64,000 bases of DNA from an uncultured Acidimicrobiales bacterium (GCA_937922785.1 CALAJQ010000034.1:1-64000), one strand, 5' to 3'; positions 51,725-60,642 are shown, numbered from the stretch's first letter. Numbers and translations are program-made. The notes: a model not told the origin generated them from the letters alone.

Positions 51725-52228
51725 ATGCCTGAGGACAGAGAGATCATGGATTGGCCCATTTACGGCACTGGGATGCGTGAATTAGCCCAGCAAATCGCCG
51801 ATAGCGGCTATCGGCCAGACATGATTCTAGCAATTGCCCGGGGCGGCCTATTTGTGGCTGGATCCCTGGGATACGCGCTTTCGGTTAAGAACCTCTACGT
51901 AATGAATCTTGAGTACTACACTGGTGTTGATTCTCGTCTAGATGTGCCGGTAATGCTTCCGCCCTATCTTCACAAGTTTGACCTCACAGACGCAAAGATC
52001 CTGGTGGCAGATGATGTGGCCGATACGGGCCACACGTTGAAAGCCGTTCACGACTTTTGCTCTGATGTAGTGGCAGAGTCACGTACCGCTGTTCTGTATG
52101 AGAAGTCCCATTCGTTGGTTAAGTGCGACTATGTCTGGAAGCGGACAGACCAGTGGATTAACTTCCCATGGTCCACAGAGGCTCCGTTAGTTGACCCGAC
52201 AGATGGCAACACCATACTTGACGCATAG
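51725..52228 (+). CDS. phosphoribosyltransferase family protein
   Basis: The 167-residue type I phosphoribosyltransferase shows the PRPP-binding motif KILVADDVADTGHTLKAV, an N-terminal PDMILAIARGGLFVAGSLGYAL, and a C-terminal DYVWKRTDQWINFPWSTEAP as in xanthine/guanine-type enzymes. It may salvage a purine base; the base specificity is not readable. The start follows TAGGGT by 6 nt. Confidence 0.87.
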   Translation: MPEDREIMDWPIYGTGMRELAQQIADSGYRPDMILAIARGGLFVAGSLGYALSVKNLYVMNLEYYTGVDSRLDVPVMLPPYLHKFDLTDAKILVADDVADTGHTLKAVHDFCSDVVAESRTAVLYEKSHSLVKCDYVWKRTDQWINFPWSTEAPLVDPTDGNTILDA

Positions 52229-52263
52229 TCCGGCTAATCTGTACCGCAGGAGGATCATCCACC

Positions 52264-53169
52264 ATGGTTCGTCGCATAGCAGGAACAATTTGCCTCGCCA
52301 GTTCGCTGATGATGATTTTATGGCTCGCAACCGGCGCGACCGCTTCGGGCTTCGTGAAATTTGCCTTGCTCGGAATTGTCGGGTCAATTCTCGTTCTCTA
52401 CAAGTTCGATGAGATCGCGGCTCGGATGCCAAGTAACCGACCAGCGGTAACCGGGACGCAGCTTCAAGGAGCCCCGGACGGAGTGTTCGGCACCGAGCTA
52501 CCTCCGGAGGCCTTCGCAGAACCAGTCCTGGAGGCCAAGCCGGTAAATCTCAGCACTCGCACCGAGATATTCCACCCCCGCGAAGACGCCGAAGGCGATG
52601 ATGGTCAAAGCGACCAAGATGGCTCAGTCCTAGTCGCCGAACGAGACACAGACACAGACACAGACACAGACACAGACTCCGGGGAGCAACTGGAGTCCAC
52701 GGCCGAAACAAACGGCTCAGCTCCGCGCAAAGACAGCGATGGGACCAGCGAGACCGACGAACAAGCCAACTCCGTTGAACCGGTCCAGGAAGATTCCTTG
52801 GTTCAGCCAGACCCAACACAAGAAGTTGTCATGACAAATGGAAGTGGCACCACAAGTGTTGTGGCGTCATCGGAACCAGTGTTCATCCAACTTGCGGACT
52901 ACTCAGACGATGAGTTGGTTCAATCCGTGAGGGCTGGAGAGGCTTCGCTTGTGTCGACTTTGGCCGAAAGCGGAATGCTCAGCACCGAGGGGCCCGTCAC
53001 CGATAACGACGTAGCAACAATGGTCTTCGTAGCAGTATCAAGCGATGACCTGCTGCGCGCCCTCATCGATGGCAAAGAGGCCGAAGCCCAAGCTGCGGCT
53101 CTGTCTTACACTCCCGATACGCCGCAGTTGTACGAACCGGCTGCCCAGCTGGTTGAACCTCGTAGCTAG
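52264..53169 (+). CDS. membrane-anchored acidic low-complexity protein
   Basis: The 301-residue protein has two membrane helices near the N-terminus (GTICLASSLMMILWLATGAT, FVKFALLGIVGSILVLYKF). A long acidic, probably disordered region of about 170 residues follows and includes a DTDTDTDTDTD run. A C-terminal folded part ends with DNDVATMVFVAVSSDDLLRALIDGKEAEAQ. AGGAGG is upstream of the ATG. No family is recognised. It lies 35 nt after the phosphoribosyltransferase gene. Confidence 0.7.
   Translation: MVRRIAGTICLASSLMMILWLATGATASGFVKFALLGIVGSILVLYKFDEIAARMPSNRPAVTGTQLQGAPDGVFGTELPPEAFAEPVLEAKPVNLSTRTEIFHPREDAEGDDGQSDQDGSVLVAERDTDTDTDTDTDSGEQLESTAETNGSAPRKDSDGTSETDEQANSVEPVQEDSLVQPDPTQEVVMTNGSGTTSVVASSEPVFIQLADYSDDELVQSVRAGEASLVSTLAESGMLSTEGPVTDNDVATMVFVAVSSDDLLRALIDGKEAEAQAAALSYTPDTPQLYEPAAQLVEPRS
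52645..52677 (+). repeat. in-frame hexanucleotide repeat (GACACA)5
   Basis: Five GACACA units plus GAC encode Asp-Thr repeats. The unit length is a multiple of 3, so slippage would change protein length without breaking the frame. Confidence 0.92.
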
Positions 53170-53228
53170 ATCGAGCCTCTAAAGTGCCGATCGCTAAACT
53201 CCAGCGGCCTGGGTTCCGTTACTAGGTG

Positions 53229-53711
53229 ATGTCTTCAAGACTAAAGCTTGCTGTTATTGGTGTCCTCGCGTTGTTTGCCACCTCATGTGGTGGAGACGAT
53301 CCACTGATTCAAGCAATGGCCGATGACATGGCGGCCCAGGCCGATGGGTTGTCAACCGACCCCGCCGAAACCCTGTGCATTTCCCAAGCCAGCTATGACG
53401 CCCTCGGCGCTGATCGCCTAGCCGAGCTTGGAATTACTGTTGAAAATCCAAACCTGTTAACCGCCGTCGTCGACGAACGCGAAGCAGAGAAGCTGGTGGA
53501 CGGACTCTACAGTTGCGTCGACGTCAACGAAATGATCGTTTCTCAGGTCACCTCCACCGGATTGCCTCCAGCTGCGGCGGACTGCATCATTGAGACCTTG
53601 GGCGAAGACGGCGTTCGACAATTCATCTTGGATCAGTTCCAAGGCGAGGAACTATCGCTGACAACTGACGTACGGACCGCCATGTTGAGTTGCCTCGGAG
53701 CTGGCGGCTAG
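53229..53711 (+). CDS. small lipoprotein of unknown function
   Basis: A lipoprotein signal (MSSRLKLAVIGVLALFATSC followed by GGDD) precedes about 135 residues. The rest has two repeats of a Cys-containing helical pattern (TLCISQASYDALGADRLAELG and ADCIIETLGEDGVRQFIL), with Cys residues that may form disulfides outside the cell. No family is recognised. A GTG at 53226 directly before the ATG is an alternative start. The stop overlaps the convergent dioxygenase gene by 4 nt. Confidence 0.7.
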   Translation: MSSRLKLAVIGVLALFATSCGGDDPLIQAMADDMAAQADGLSTDPAETLCISQASYDALGADRLAELGITVENPNLLTAVVDEREAEKLVDGLYSCVDVNEMIVSQVTSTGLPPAAADCIIETLGEDGVRQFILDQFQGEELSLTTDVRTAMLSCLGAGG

Positions 53712-54586
53712 CTAACCCGTGAGGTCTGAGCTTCCCAAAGCTTTGGGTACAGACTGCAATCGACTCGATCGCCCGGGGTTAGGCCCTGGTTGGCCATAAA
53801 TTGGGAATGGTCGGGGTCCATCCCTTCGGGCCTGAAACAGACCCTCACGTCGTCACCAAGCCATTGGGTGTTGAACACTTTGAGATCTCGGTCTTGGCTT
53901 AGTAGACCGGAACCGCCGTGGATGATGCGGGCGTTGAACAACGCAACGTCACCAGGCTCCATATCCCAGCTGAGAATTTCGTACTTGTCCCGATTGCCCT
54001 CAATGTCAGGGAAGGGAACCGTGTCTGAATTGGCGAAAGAGACGTGATCTCGATCATCCTTGGTGAGATCGCCAAAGTTAGTCTGGGCAAACTTGTCGGT
54101 CCAAAGATGGGACCCTTTCACGAACTCAAGAGCGCTCACCTTCGCCACAGGAACCAACGGCGTCCAAGCCGAGGCGCAGTCATAACCTTCGACCGACCAA
54201 AACGGCTCATCTTGATGGAAGGGCGTGCGGAACTGACTTCCAAGGCTTCTTACAAACACGGCGTCGAAGAAAAAATTCACTGCCGACACGCCCATCGCTT
54301 GGCCGGCGAGTTCGGCCATTGGAGAGTTCAAGATGAAGTCGCTGTAGTCCGGATTGTCCTGCCAGACCATCGAGTCATAGAAGGTCGTTTCACCGTTGTC
54401 TGACCGGTTCCAAATTCGGCTGCGGTCCGATGGGTTTGCAACGGCCTGGTCTAAGCCACGGCGCAGCGTCTCGATCCAGTGCTGACTAATTACCCCTCGC
54501 AGGCACGTAGCACCATCACGGGCGTACTCGTCAATATTCTTCTGTGTTACCTGATTCTGCTGTGGTGTTTGGCCCGCGACGTTCAT
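53708..54586 (-). CDS. phytanoyl-CoA dioxygenase (PhyH) family protein
   Basis: The 292-residue cupin-fold oxygenase has the iron-binding HxD in TPFHQDEPFWS and the distal His in ARIIHGGSGLL, with the 2-oxoglutarate Arg probably in DRDLKVFNTQWLG or further on. Other family features are LEFVKGSHLW and SWDMEPGDVALFNA. PhyH-type enzymes hydroxylate an acyl or small-molecule substrate using 2-oxoglutarate and Fe(II); the substrate is unknown. The ATG follows TACCAT by 7 nt. Confidence 0.88.
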   Translation of the reverse strand: MNVAGQTPQQNQVTQKNIDEYARDGATCLRGVISQHWIETLRRGLDQAVANPSDRSRIWNRSDNGETTFYDSMVWQDNPDYSDFILNSPMAELAGQAMGVSAVNFFFDAVFVRSLGSQFRTPFHQDEPFWSVEGYDCASAWTPLVPVAKVSALEFVKGSHLWTDKFAQTNFGDLTKDDRDHVSFANSDTVPFPDIEGNRDKYEILSWDMEPGDVALFNARIIHGGSGLLSQDRDLKVFNTQWLGDDVRVCFRPEGMDPDHSQFMANQGLTPGDRVDCSLYPKLWEAQTSRVS

Positions 54587-54593
54587 CGGGCCA

Positions 54594-54599
54594 ATGGTA
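54594..54599 (-). promoter_or_regulatory. candidate -10 box of the PhyH-type gene (TACCAT)
   Basis: TACCAT ends 7 nt before the ATG at 54586. It sits beside the stop of the upstream membrane protein gene, with no Shine-Dalgarno visible. Confidence 0.45.
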
Positions 54600-55112
54600 T
54601 TACAGCTCTACAGCAGCTGGAAAGTAGTCATCTTCGAAGTCGAGGTAGTCGTCTTCGAAATCAGTTTCGTGACGGCCATAGTCATCCAGGTAAGTGACCT
54701 TCTGGCGCTGTTCTGTTTCGATTGCGCCAGCCCGAGCAGCCAAACCGATGAATCCTGCGAGCAGAACATCCATGCTGATCTGAAGAGCCCAGAAGATGCC
54801 GCCAAAGGCGATTCCCAGCAGCAACGAGGTGACGACTGAAATGCAAAGTGAAAGGAACACTTGGCGACGGCGGTTCTTGGCCGGTTGCGCTCTCCAAGCT
54901 GCAGGGCTGAAAGTCGTTCGCCGTTCCTTTTCACCATTCTGAACTGCTAAAGACCGGCGTGGTGCCTTTGCTAACTGAGTCAGCTGACGGTTGAAGTCGC
55001 CGACTGAGTCTGTGCGGTCTCGTTGAATCAAACTTTTGATTAGTGGGACACCAAGCATCCAACCCCAAGCGGCGGCTAGAGCAGCGATGACGATTACTGG
55101 TATTGAGGGCAT
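54600..55112 (-). CDS. small membrane protein of unknown function
   Basis: The 170-residue protein has an N-terminal helix (SIPVIVIAALAAAWGWMLGV), a basic cytoplasmic linker (about 50 residues rich in Arg, Lys and Gln), and two more helices (QVFLSLCISVVTSLLLGIAF, MDVLLAGFIGLAARAGAIET). A short acidic tail with two DFEDDY repeats closes it. No family is recognised. It lies between moaC and the PhyH-type gene on the same strand. Confidence 0.68.
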   Translation of the reverse strand: MPSIPVIVIAALAAAWGWMLGVPLIKSLIQRDRTDSVGDFNRQLTQLAKAPRRSLAVQNGEKERRTTFSPAAWRAQPAKNRRRQVFLSLCISVVTSLLLGIAFGGIFWALQISMDVLLAGFIGLAARAGAIETEQRQKVTYLDDYGRHETDFEDDYLDFEDDYFPAAVEL

Positions 55113-55147
55113 TAATTAGATTCCTGAAGTATGAGTGTTGGTAACTG

Positions 55148-55630
55148 TTAAGACTGTCCGCGCTTGTAGGTTCCCGATTTTCCGCCTGTCTTTTCCCACA
55201 AAGCGATTTCGCCGATGACCATTGCCTTGTCGGCTGACTTGCACATGTCATACACAGTCAAGGCGGCAATTGAACAAGCGGTGAGCGCTTCCATTTCGAC
55301 GCCCGTTCGATCGAACGTGTCGACTTGGGCCTCAACCTCGACATAGTCGTCGCCGACTTCGAAGTTGACAAGTGCGGCGCCAACCATCACCGGATGGCAT
55401 AGCGGTATCAGATCGCTGGTTCGCTTTGCAGCTTGGATCCCGGCGATACGGGCGACAGCAAGCACATCACCCTTTGTGATGCCACCTTGAATTATCAGCG
55501 AAGCCGTTTCTGGCTTCATCATGATCCGACCCTTGGCAACGGCGCGGCGGTGCGTCGAGTCCTTGGCGGTGACGTCGACCATGCGGGCACGGCCCATGGG
55601 GTCTAGGTGGGTGAAAGCGCCTTCGGTCAC
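55148..55630 (-). CDS. moaC: cyclic pyranopterin monophosphate synthase MoaC
   Basis: The 160-residue enzyme has [65 protein letters not shown] and the catalytic [23 protein letters not shown]. It converts the MoaA product to cyclic pyranopterin monophosphate, the first pterin intermediate of molybdenum cofactor. The GTG start follows TAGTAT by 6 nt, so it may be leaderless. It is 82 nt downstream of moaA. Confidence 0.95.
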   Translation of the reverse strand: MTEGAFTHLDPMGRARMVDVTAKDSTHRRAVAKGRIMMKPETASLIIQGGITKGDVLAVARIAGIQAAKRTSDLIPLCHPVMVGAALVNFEVGDDYVEVEAQVDTFDRTGVEMEALTACSIAALTVYDMCKSADKAMVIGEIALWEKTGGKSGTYKRGQS

Positions 55631-55636
55631 CGCAAG

Positions 55637-55642
55637 ATACTA
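55637..55642 (-). promoter_or_regulatory. candidate -10 box of moaC (TAGTAT)
   Basis: TAGTAT ends 6 nt before the GTG start of moaC, in the 82-nt gap after moaA, with no Shine-Dalgarno. Confidence 0.5.
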
Positions 55643-55712
55643 GTGCCCCGCCACTAGGTAATCTGCCATGGTATAGGCGAGATTTTCCTGAGTCTGCTAG
55701 CGGTTTCGGACT

Positions 55713-56696
55713 CTAACCGCCGAGTTGGCTCATCGACTTGGACGGTCGAATGAAATGGACCTGACCGATTGCGTGGCCCGCCCACTTACGGTGAACTTCG
55801 CCGGCAACCAGTTTCAACAAGTCAGCATCGCTTGCACCGTTACGCATTGGGTCAAGCAGGTCAACATGGTCCAACGCAAACAAGCAGTTCCGAAGCTGAC
55901 CGTCGGCAGTTAGACGGATGCGGTCGCAGTCTCCGCAGAACGGCTTGGTCACGCTGGCAATGACGCCGAACTCACCCTTGCCATCGTCATAGGTGAAACG
56001 CTCTGCTGGGGAGTGACCACGATCCATCGGAGTGAACGCGAAGTGCTTAGCCGCTACGTCGAGAATCTCCTGGTAGCCAACAACTCGCTTTGGCGACCAT
56101 TCGCCTTGGGCGTCCAAAGGCATGAACTCGATGAACCTTACGATGACTCCTTTATCTCGACCCATCTTCAGGAACTCAAGGACCTCGTCATCGTTGATAC
56201 CCCGCATAAGCACGGCGTTCACTTTCACCGGCTTGAATCCGGCGTTGACTGCAGAGTCGATACCTTCCAGAACTCTGCCCAGTTCGTTTCGACGGGTCAG
56301 TTCCAGAAACCGCTTCTCGTCAAGAGTGTCGAGGCTTACATTTAGTCGCCTCAGGCCGGCGTTTCTCAGGTCTGCAGCGACCAGAGCGAGGGTGGCCCCG
56401 TTGGTAGTAAGCGACATGTCAACATCGAGCCGAGCAAGCTTTTGAACCAGGACCGGAAGTCGGGCACGAACCGTCGGCTCTCCCCCAGTAAGGCGAATCG
56501 ACTTCACGCCTGCTTGTTCAACCAGGAGCTTTGCGACCCGTTCGATCTCTTCAAACGACATGATGTCTTTGCGGTCTAGCCACTGCATGCCCTCTTCGGG
56601 CATGCAGTACGCGCAGCGGAAGTTGCAGCGATCGGTTACCGATATCCGCAAGTCAGTATGAACCCGGCCAAAGGTGTCAATGAGAGAAGTAGTCAC
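55713..56696 (-). CDS. moaA: GTP 3',8-cyclase MoaA
   Basis: This radical-SAM enzyme has the N-terminal cluster motif ISVTDRCNFRCAYCMPEEGM (CxxxCxxC), IRLTGGEPTVRARLPVLV, LTTNGATLAL and LNVSLDTLDEKRF. The second [4Fe-4S] site is in the C-terminal part, KPFCGDCDRIRLTADGQLRNCLF. The C-terminus ends SKSMSQLGG; the usual MoaA end is a Gly-Gly tail of this type. The GTG at 56696 gives VTTSLIDTFGRVHTDLRIS, the family beginning; an ATG at 56744 would read through a hairpin-flanked region. Its first 20 nt overlap the 3' end of the AbiEi-like gene. Confidence 0.95.
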   Translation of the reverse strand: MTTSLIDTFGRVHTDLRISVTDRCNFRCAYCMPEEGMQWLDRKDIMSFEEIERVAKLLVEQAGVKSIRLTGGEPTVRARLPVLVQKLARLDVDMSLTTNGATLALVAADLRNAGLRRLNVSLDTLDEKRFLELTRRNELGRVLEGIDSAVNAGFKPVKVNAVLMRGINDDEVLEFLKMGRDKGVIVRFIEFMPLDAQGEWSPKRVVGYQEILDVAAKHFAFTPMDRGHSPAERFTYDDGKGEFGVIASVTKPFCGDCDRIRLTADGQLRNCLFALDHVDLLDPMRNGASDADLLKLVAGEVHRKWAGHAIGQVHFIRPSKSMSQLGG

Positions 56697-57546
56697 TGTT
56701 TCCAAGGTTAGGCCCCCAACCGCATATAAAGCGAGCCGCCCCACCTATGCATCTGTCTGGGCGTAACGCCCGGTGGGTGAGCGTTACGCCCAGACAGTTC
56801 CAGGAAAGTGATCGATCTGGCCAGGCGAAATCAACAAAGTACCGTCGCTGGTCGGCGTTGATTTCATACTGCGAGAGTGGGGGCGGGTATCCCGCTTGCT
56901 TGAAGATGGCCTTGGCAGCACGCTCGTAGCTACTCAACACCGAGGCTCCAGGCATTCGAGCCTTGAGAATTTGTCGAATCTTAGGCAGGCCGGGTTTGCC
57001 CTTGCGTGAGAGTTCTGCAACCCGCTGTGCGATGTCACGATAGGTGAAGAGGTCTCGATTGGTAGCTTCAGTTAGTTGCAGCCCGATCGTGTCGTACGAA
57101 CTAGCGAAACTGCAGTCCAGTACCGAGCGGAGCGCAGTGGTAACTGTCAGACCCGAACGCTGCGTGATGTCTCCCGGGTGCAAGTCGCGAGATTCGTGCA
57201 TCTGTACTCCGGGGGCCAAGACCCGCCAGCCCTTGGGCCCAATTAGATGGACTCGCCCTTTAGAGCTGCCAGGGAGACCCCAAATCTTGAGAGCCGTGGC
57301 GTGACCAAGTGCTTGCTGGGTAGACATGGTCTTGGCGGCTAAATGAATCAGTTCGTCAAAGCCATATGTGACTTCGACCACCCTGAAGACACCTCGTTTG
57401 GTACGCACGAGATGGCCGGTCTTGCACCATCTAGTAACGGTAGATTGCGGGACTCCCAGTGCCAAAAGTTCGGCGGTGGTGACAAAACCGCCAGTACGAG
57501 ACGCAGCCGCCTGGACCTTCTGATAGCGAGCAAGTATGGACGGCAT
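56677..57546 (-). CDS. AbiEi-like antitoxin-type protein, C-terminus replaced by a hairpin repeat
   Basis: Residues 1-60 are an AbiEi-type winged helix (GGFVTTAELLALGVPQSTVTRWCKTGHL). Residues 75-200 match the AbiEi-family middle (ATALKIWGLPGS, RSGLTVTTALRSVLDCSF). In full-length relatives the region YFVDFAWPDRSL leads into a nuclease-like core of about 50-60 residues. Here the frame enters a 45-bp hairpin repeat right after DRSLSW and ends in unrelated residues that overlap moaA. It is probably inactive or altered. No partner AbiEii toxin gene is present. Confidence 0.7.
   Translation of the reverse strand: MPSILARYQKVQAAASRTGGFVTTAELLALGVPQSTVTRWCKTGHLVRTKRGVFRVVEVTYGFDELIHLAAKTMSTQQALGHATALKIWGLPGSSKGRVHLIGPKGWRVLAPGVQMHESRDLHPGDITQRSGLTVTTALRSVLDCSFASSYDTIGLQLTEATNRDLFTYRDIAQRVAELSRKGKPGLPKIRQILKARMPGASVLSSYERAAKAIFKQAGYPPPLSQYEINADQRRYFVDFAWPDRSLSWNCLGVTLTHRALRPDRCIGGAARFICGWGPNLGNSDYFSH
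56753..56797. repeat. 45-bp hairpin repeat, copy 1
   Basis: Perfect 17-bp arms (CTGTCTGGGCGTAACGC and GCGTTACGCCCAGACAG) enclose an 11-nt loop. It lies inside the 3' end of the AbiEi-like frame. A second copy is 900 bp away and differs by one loop base. Confidence 0.95.
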
Positions 57547-57652
57547 GGCGGACCCTTGATTGATGACAATCTCGGAGGCTCACACGGCACTCGAAATATC
57601 CAATCTAGCGGCTGGGCCCCGACGCACCGCTCGCGCCAGGAAAACTACGCAT

Positions 57653-57697
57653 CTGTCTGGGCGTAACGCCCGGTCGGTGAGCGTTACGCCCAGACAG
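57653..57697. repeat. 45-bp hairpin repeat, copy 2
   Basis: The arms and flanking CTA(T/C)GCAT match copy 1; only one of the 11 loop bases differs (G to C). It starts 3 nt after the stop of the esterase lipoprotein gene, so it may also help end that transcript, though no T-run follows. Confidence 0.95.
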
Positions 57698-57700
57698 ACG

Positions 57701-58525
57701 TTAGGTATTGGGGAGGATCTTGAGCACAGCAGCCCACGATTGGGAGCTGGGGTCGATGTGGGCGAAGTGGTCTTCGCCTTCAATCAGCACCTCGGCGAGA
57801 TCCAGACCAGCTCGAAGCGAGTACTTCGGAGCCACAATGTCATCGGCGGTGCCACTGACCACAACTACCTCGGCTGACCCTTGTTTGGGCTGAGCTATCT
57901 CATAACGTTCTGGCCACTCGTCGGACGTGCCCCCCAAGAAATCCAATACCGCACCGTTGCCGATCCGATCTGCTGCGCCTGCGTACAGATCACTTACCGA
58001 CCCTTGACCTATGACCAGCTTGGGTTCGACAATTGGCTTTGCGCCGGGGACGCCTTCGGGCAACAGGTTCCTTGACCCCGACCACAGTGCCAGGTGCCCT
58101 CCGGCGGAGTGGCCAACAACCGACACCCGATCAAGATCGAGGTAGTAGGTGCTTTCTAACTCGGCCAGGTAGTCAATTGCCGCGGCGACGTGTTCCAGAG
58201 TATGAGGCCAACCACCTTTAGCTTCACCGACTCGCCCGTACTCGATGTTCCACACCGCATAACCGTTGGCGTAGAGGTCGGCCGCCAGAGGCTCCATCAG
58301 ATCAGAACTGAAGGCTCGCTTCCAGAATCCGCCGTGCACCAGCACTACCACGGGAACTGGTTCGTCAGTTGCTGGAATCCAGAAGTGGCCATAAGTACTG
58401 GCATCTTGTCCGTACGCGATTTGTTCAAACTCCACAGCGGTGGACACTTTGGTTTTACCTCCGCAGGCAGAAGCGAGCATTGTTACAACAAGACAGGCAA
58501 TCATCAATAGCCGTCGAGGTCTCAC
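57701..58525 (-). CDS. lipoprotein alpha/beta hydrolase (esterase-like)
   Basis: A lipoprotein signal (LLMIACLVVTMLASAC) leads into an alpha/beta hydrolase with the oxyanion motif VLVHGGFWKRAFSS, the nucleophile elbow VVGHSAGGHLALWSG (Ser), Asp probably in SGTADDIVAP, and the catalytic His in EDHFAHIDPSS. It belongs to the esterase/lipase group that includes kynurenine formamidase-like enzymes; the substrate is unknown and is probably an ester outside the membrane. It is 3 nt downstream of moeA on the same strand. Confidence 0.85.
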   Translation of the reverse strand: MRPRRLLMIACLVVTMLASACGGKTKVSTAVEFEQIAYGQDASTYGHFWIPATDEPVPVVVLVHGGFWKRAFSSDLMEPLAADLYANGYAVWNIEYGRVGEAKGGWPHTLEHVAAAIDYLAELESTYYLDLDRVSVVGHSAGGHLALWSGSRNLLPEGVPGAKPIVEPKLVIGQGSVSDLYAGAADRIGNGAVLDFLGGTSDEWPERYEIAQPKQGSAEVVVVSGTADDIVAPKYSLRAGLDLAEVLIEGEDHFAHIDPSSQSWAAVLKILPNT

Positions 58526-58528
58526 GAT

Positions 58529-59737
58529 CTACCGGAGGACCATTACCCGCACTCGTTCCCCAGCGTCGGGGCCATCGCCGTCGGGCAACATCGCCAAGCC
58601 ATTTGCCGCAGCCAACGCTGAAAGCTGATGCGACCCCTGCCCACCAGCGGACCTGACCCACCAGCCACCGTCGGGCTCTTGGCGAACAACAGCTCGATGA
58701 AAGTGTGTCTTGCCGTCTGAGCTGCGTAGCAACGGTTCATCGCAAAGCGCCCAAACCCAAAGCCTCTCGGTGTCGGGGCGACCCATCATCTTGAGCAAGG
58801 ACGGACGAGCGAACAGCTCGAAGCTGACCGAAGAACTGACCGGGTTTCCGGGCAAACCGAAGATAGGCGTGTCGAGCATCTCGCCAAACGCAAACGGCTT
58901 TGCGGGCTTGATGGCGACTTGCATCCAGGCCAAGTCGCCAAGGCGAATCAGCACGCGCTTTACGAAGTCAAAATCGCCCATCGAAACACCACCAGAAGTG
59001 ATCATCACATCGCACTTGTCGGCCGCCGCCCGCAGTGCTGTTTCAATTGCGTCTTCGTCATCAGGAAGCGAGCCCAGGTCGATTGGAATACAGCCAGCCT
59101 CTTCAACCAAAGCCAAAAGCGTTGGACGGTTCGAATCACGGATTTGGCCCGGCGCTAACGGGGCAGGTCCGACTACAAGCTCATCGCCAGTTGAAAAAAC
59201 ACCCACACGAGGACGAGCATGAACCACCACAGTCTCACGACCAAGGCTGGCCAGTACACCGAGGTGAGCGGCTGACAATGTCTCACCGATCTCAAAGACG
59301 ATCGTTCCAGGCGTCAGATCGTCGCCTGCTGGACGAACGTGGTTGCCAACTGGCACCGATGCCAGCACGTCAACATCGTCGCCTTCGGTCTTGGTCAGCT
59401 CAACCATCACGATGGCGTCAGCGCCTTCCGGAATTGGGGCGCCTGTCATTATGCGCATCGCCTCGCCGGCCTCTAATGGGCGAGGTGCCACAGCACCAGC
59501 TGCCACTGTCGCCACGATTGGCAACCGGACCGGGGCAGTCTCTGAGGCTTGGGCCACATCTGCGGCCCTTATCGCGAACCCGTCCATCGCCGTGTTGGGG
59601 AAGGGCGGGATCGACTCGGTGGCCACGATCTGCTCAGCCAGTACTAGACCACGCGCATCAGCGATGACTACCGAGCTGGGGGGCAGAACGGTGATGGCTT
59701 CAGCGACCCGAGCTTTGGCTTCCTCTAGCGGAATCAC
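58529..59737 (-). CDS. moeA: molybdopterin molybdenumtransferase MoeA
   Basis: The 402-residue enzyme inserts molybdate into adenylylated molybdopterin. Features are IPPFPNTAMDGFAIRAAD, IMTGAPIPEGADAIVMVE, VGVFSTGDELV, DSNRPTLLALVEEAG, ITSGGVSMGDFDFVKRVL, GLPGNPVSSSVSFELFARP and a C-terminal MoeA-C beta domain. Its start overlaps the galU stop by 4 nt, so the two are translationally coupled. It complements moaA and moaC nearby. Confidence 0.94.
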   Translation of the reverse strand: MIPLEEAKARVAEAITVLPPSSVVIADARGLVLAEQIVATESIPPFPNTAMDGFAIRAADVAQASETAPVRLPIVATVAAGAVAPRPLEAGEAMRIMTGAPIPEGADAIVMVELTKTEGDDVDVLASVPVGNHVRPAGDDLTPGTIVFEIGETLSAAHLGVLASLGRETVVVHARPRVGVFSTGDELVVGPAPLAPGQIRDSNRPTLLALVEEAGCIPIDLGSLPDDEDAIETALRAAADKCDVMITSGGVSMGDFDFVKRVLIRLGDLAWMQVAIKPAKPFAFGEMLDTPIFGLPGNPVSSSVSFELFARPSLLKMMGRPDTERLWVWALCDEPLLRSSDGKTHFHRAVVRQEPDGGWWVRSAGGQGSHQLSALAAANGLAMLPDGDGPDAGERVRVMVLR

Positions 59738-60642
59738 ACCAAGCCCTCGCGCTTTGCGACCTCGGCGATGAGCTTGCGTAAATAGGGGCCTAGATCGTCG
59801 CGCTCCAGCGTGTAGTCGATGATGGCGCGCATGTAGTCCTCCTTCATTCCGGTGTCGTAACGACCCTCGGCAAAGGTCAGGCCAAGCATTGGTTCTCGGT
59901 CCATGAGCTGCACCATCGCGTCAGTTATCTGAATCTCACCGCCAACACCGGGAGGCGTGCGGTCAATCTCTTCAAAGATTGTGGAGGTAAAGAGGTAGCG
60001 ACCCATGATGGCCAAGTCGCTCGGAGCTTCGTCAATCGGCGGCTTCTCTACCAAGCGGGTCACCTTCACAGTACTACCCGCAGCATTACCCGCAGTGTCG
60101 CCCTCGATCGGTTCAATCTCGGCACATCCGTACTTATTGATGTCTTCGTGAGGCACTTCCATAAGGCCGACTACCGACGAACCATGCTGGTTGTAGGCAG
60201 CGATCATGTTCTTCAGCACGCCGCAGTCCGGATGCATCACGTCGTCTCCGTTGAGGACAACAAAAGGCTCATCGCCCACAAAGGCTTTGGCCTTGCCAAT
60301 TGCGTGCCCTAGACCAAGCGCCTCACCCTGGCGAACAAAGTGGACGTTGGCCATCTCGGCTAGACCCTTCACAAGGGCGGCTTCGCTGTCCTTGCCTTTG
60401 GCCGCCAACGCAGTCTCTAACTCGGGGTGGCGATCGAAGTGATCCTCTAACACCTTCTTGTGTCGTGAGGTGATTATCAGCACGTCTTCGATTCCAGCGT
60501 CCACCGCTTCGGCAATGATGTATTCGATCACGGGGCGGTCCACTAAAGGCAACATCTCTTTGGGAACAGCCTTAGAGAATGGTAGGAACCGGGTTCCAAA
60601 CCCGGCGGCGGGGATAACTGCTTTGGTAACTCGCTTAGTCAT
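59734..60642 (-). CDS. galU: UTP-glucose-1-phosphate uridylyltransferase
   Basis: The 302-residue GalU makes UDP-glucose. The nucleotide-binding start KAVIPAAGFGTRFLPFSKAVPKEMLPLVDRPVIEYI is canonical, followed by FVRQGEALGLGHAIGKAKAFVGDEPFVVLNGDDVM and VEKPPIDEAPSDLAIMGRYLFTS. The ATG follows TAGGGT by 6 nt without a Shine-Dalgarno. It heads a galU-moeA-esterase run, all nearly touching. Confidence 0.95.
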   Translation of the reverse strand: MTKRVTKAVIPAAGFGTRFLPFSKAVPKEMLPLVDRPVIEYIIAEAVDAGIEDVLIITSRHKKVLEDHFDRHPELETALAAKGKDSEAALVKGLAEMANVHFVRQGEALGLGHAIGKAKAFVGDEPFVVLNGDDVMHPDCGVLKNMIAAYNQHGSSVVGLMEVPHEDINKYGCAEIEPIEGDTAGNAAGSTVKVTRLVEKPPIDEAPSDLAIMGRYLFTSTIFEEIDRTPPGVGGEIQITDAMVQLMDREPMLGLTFAEGRYDTGMKEDYMRAIIDYTLERDDLGPYLRKLIAEVAKREGLV

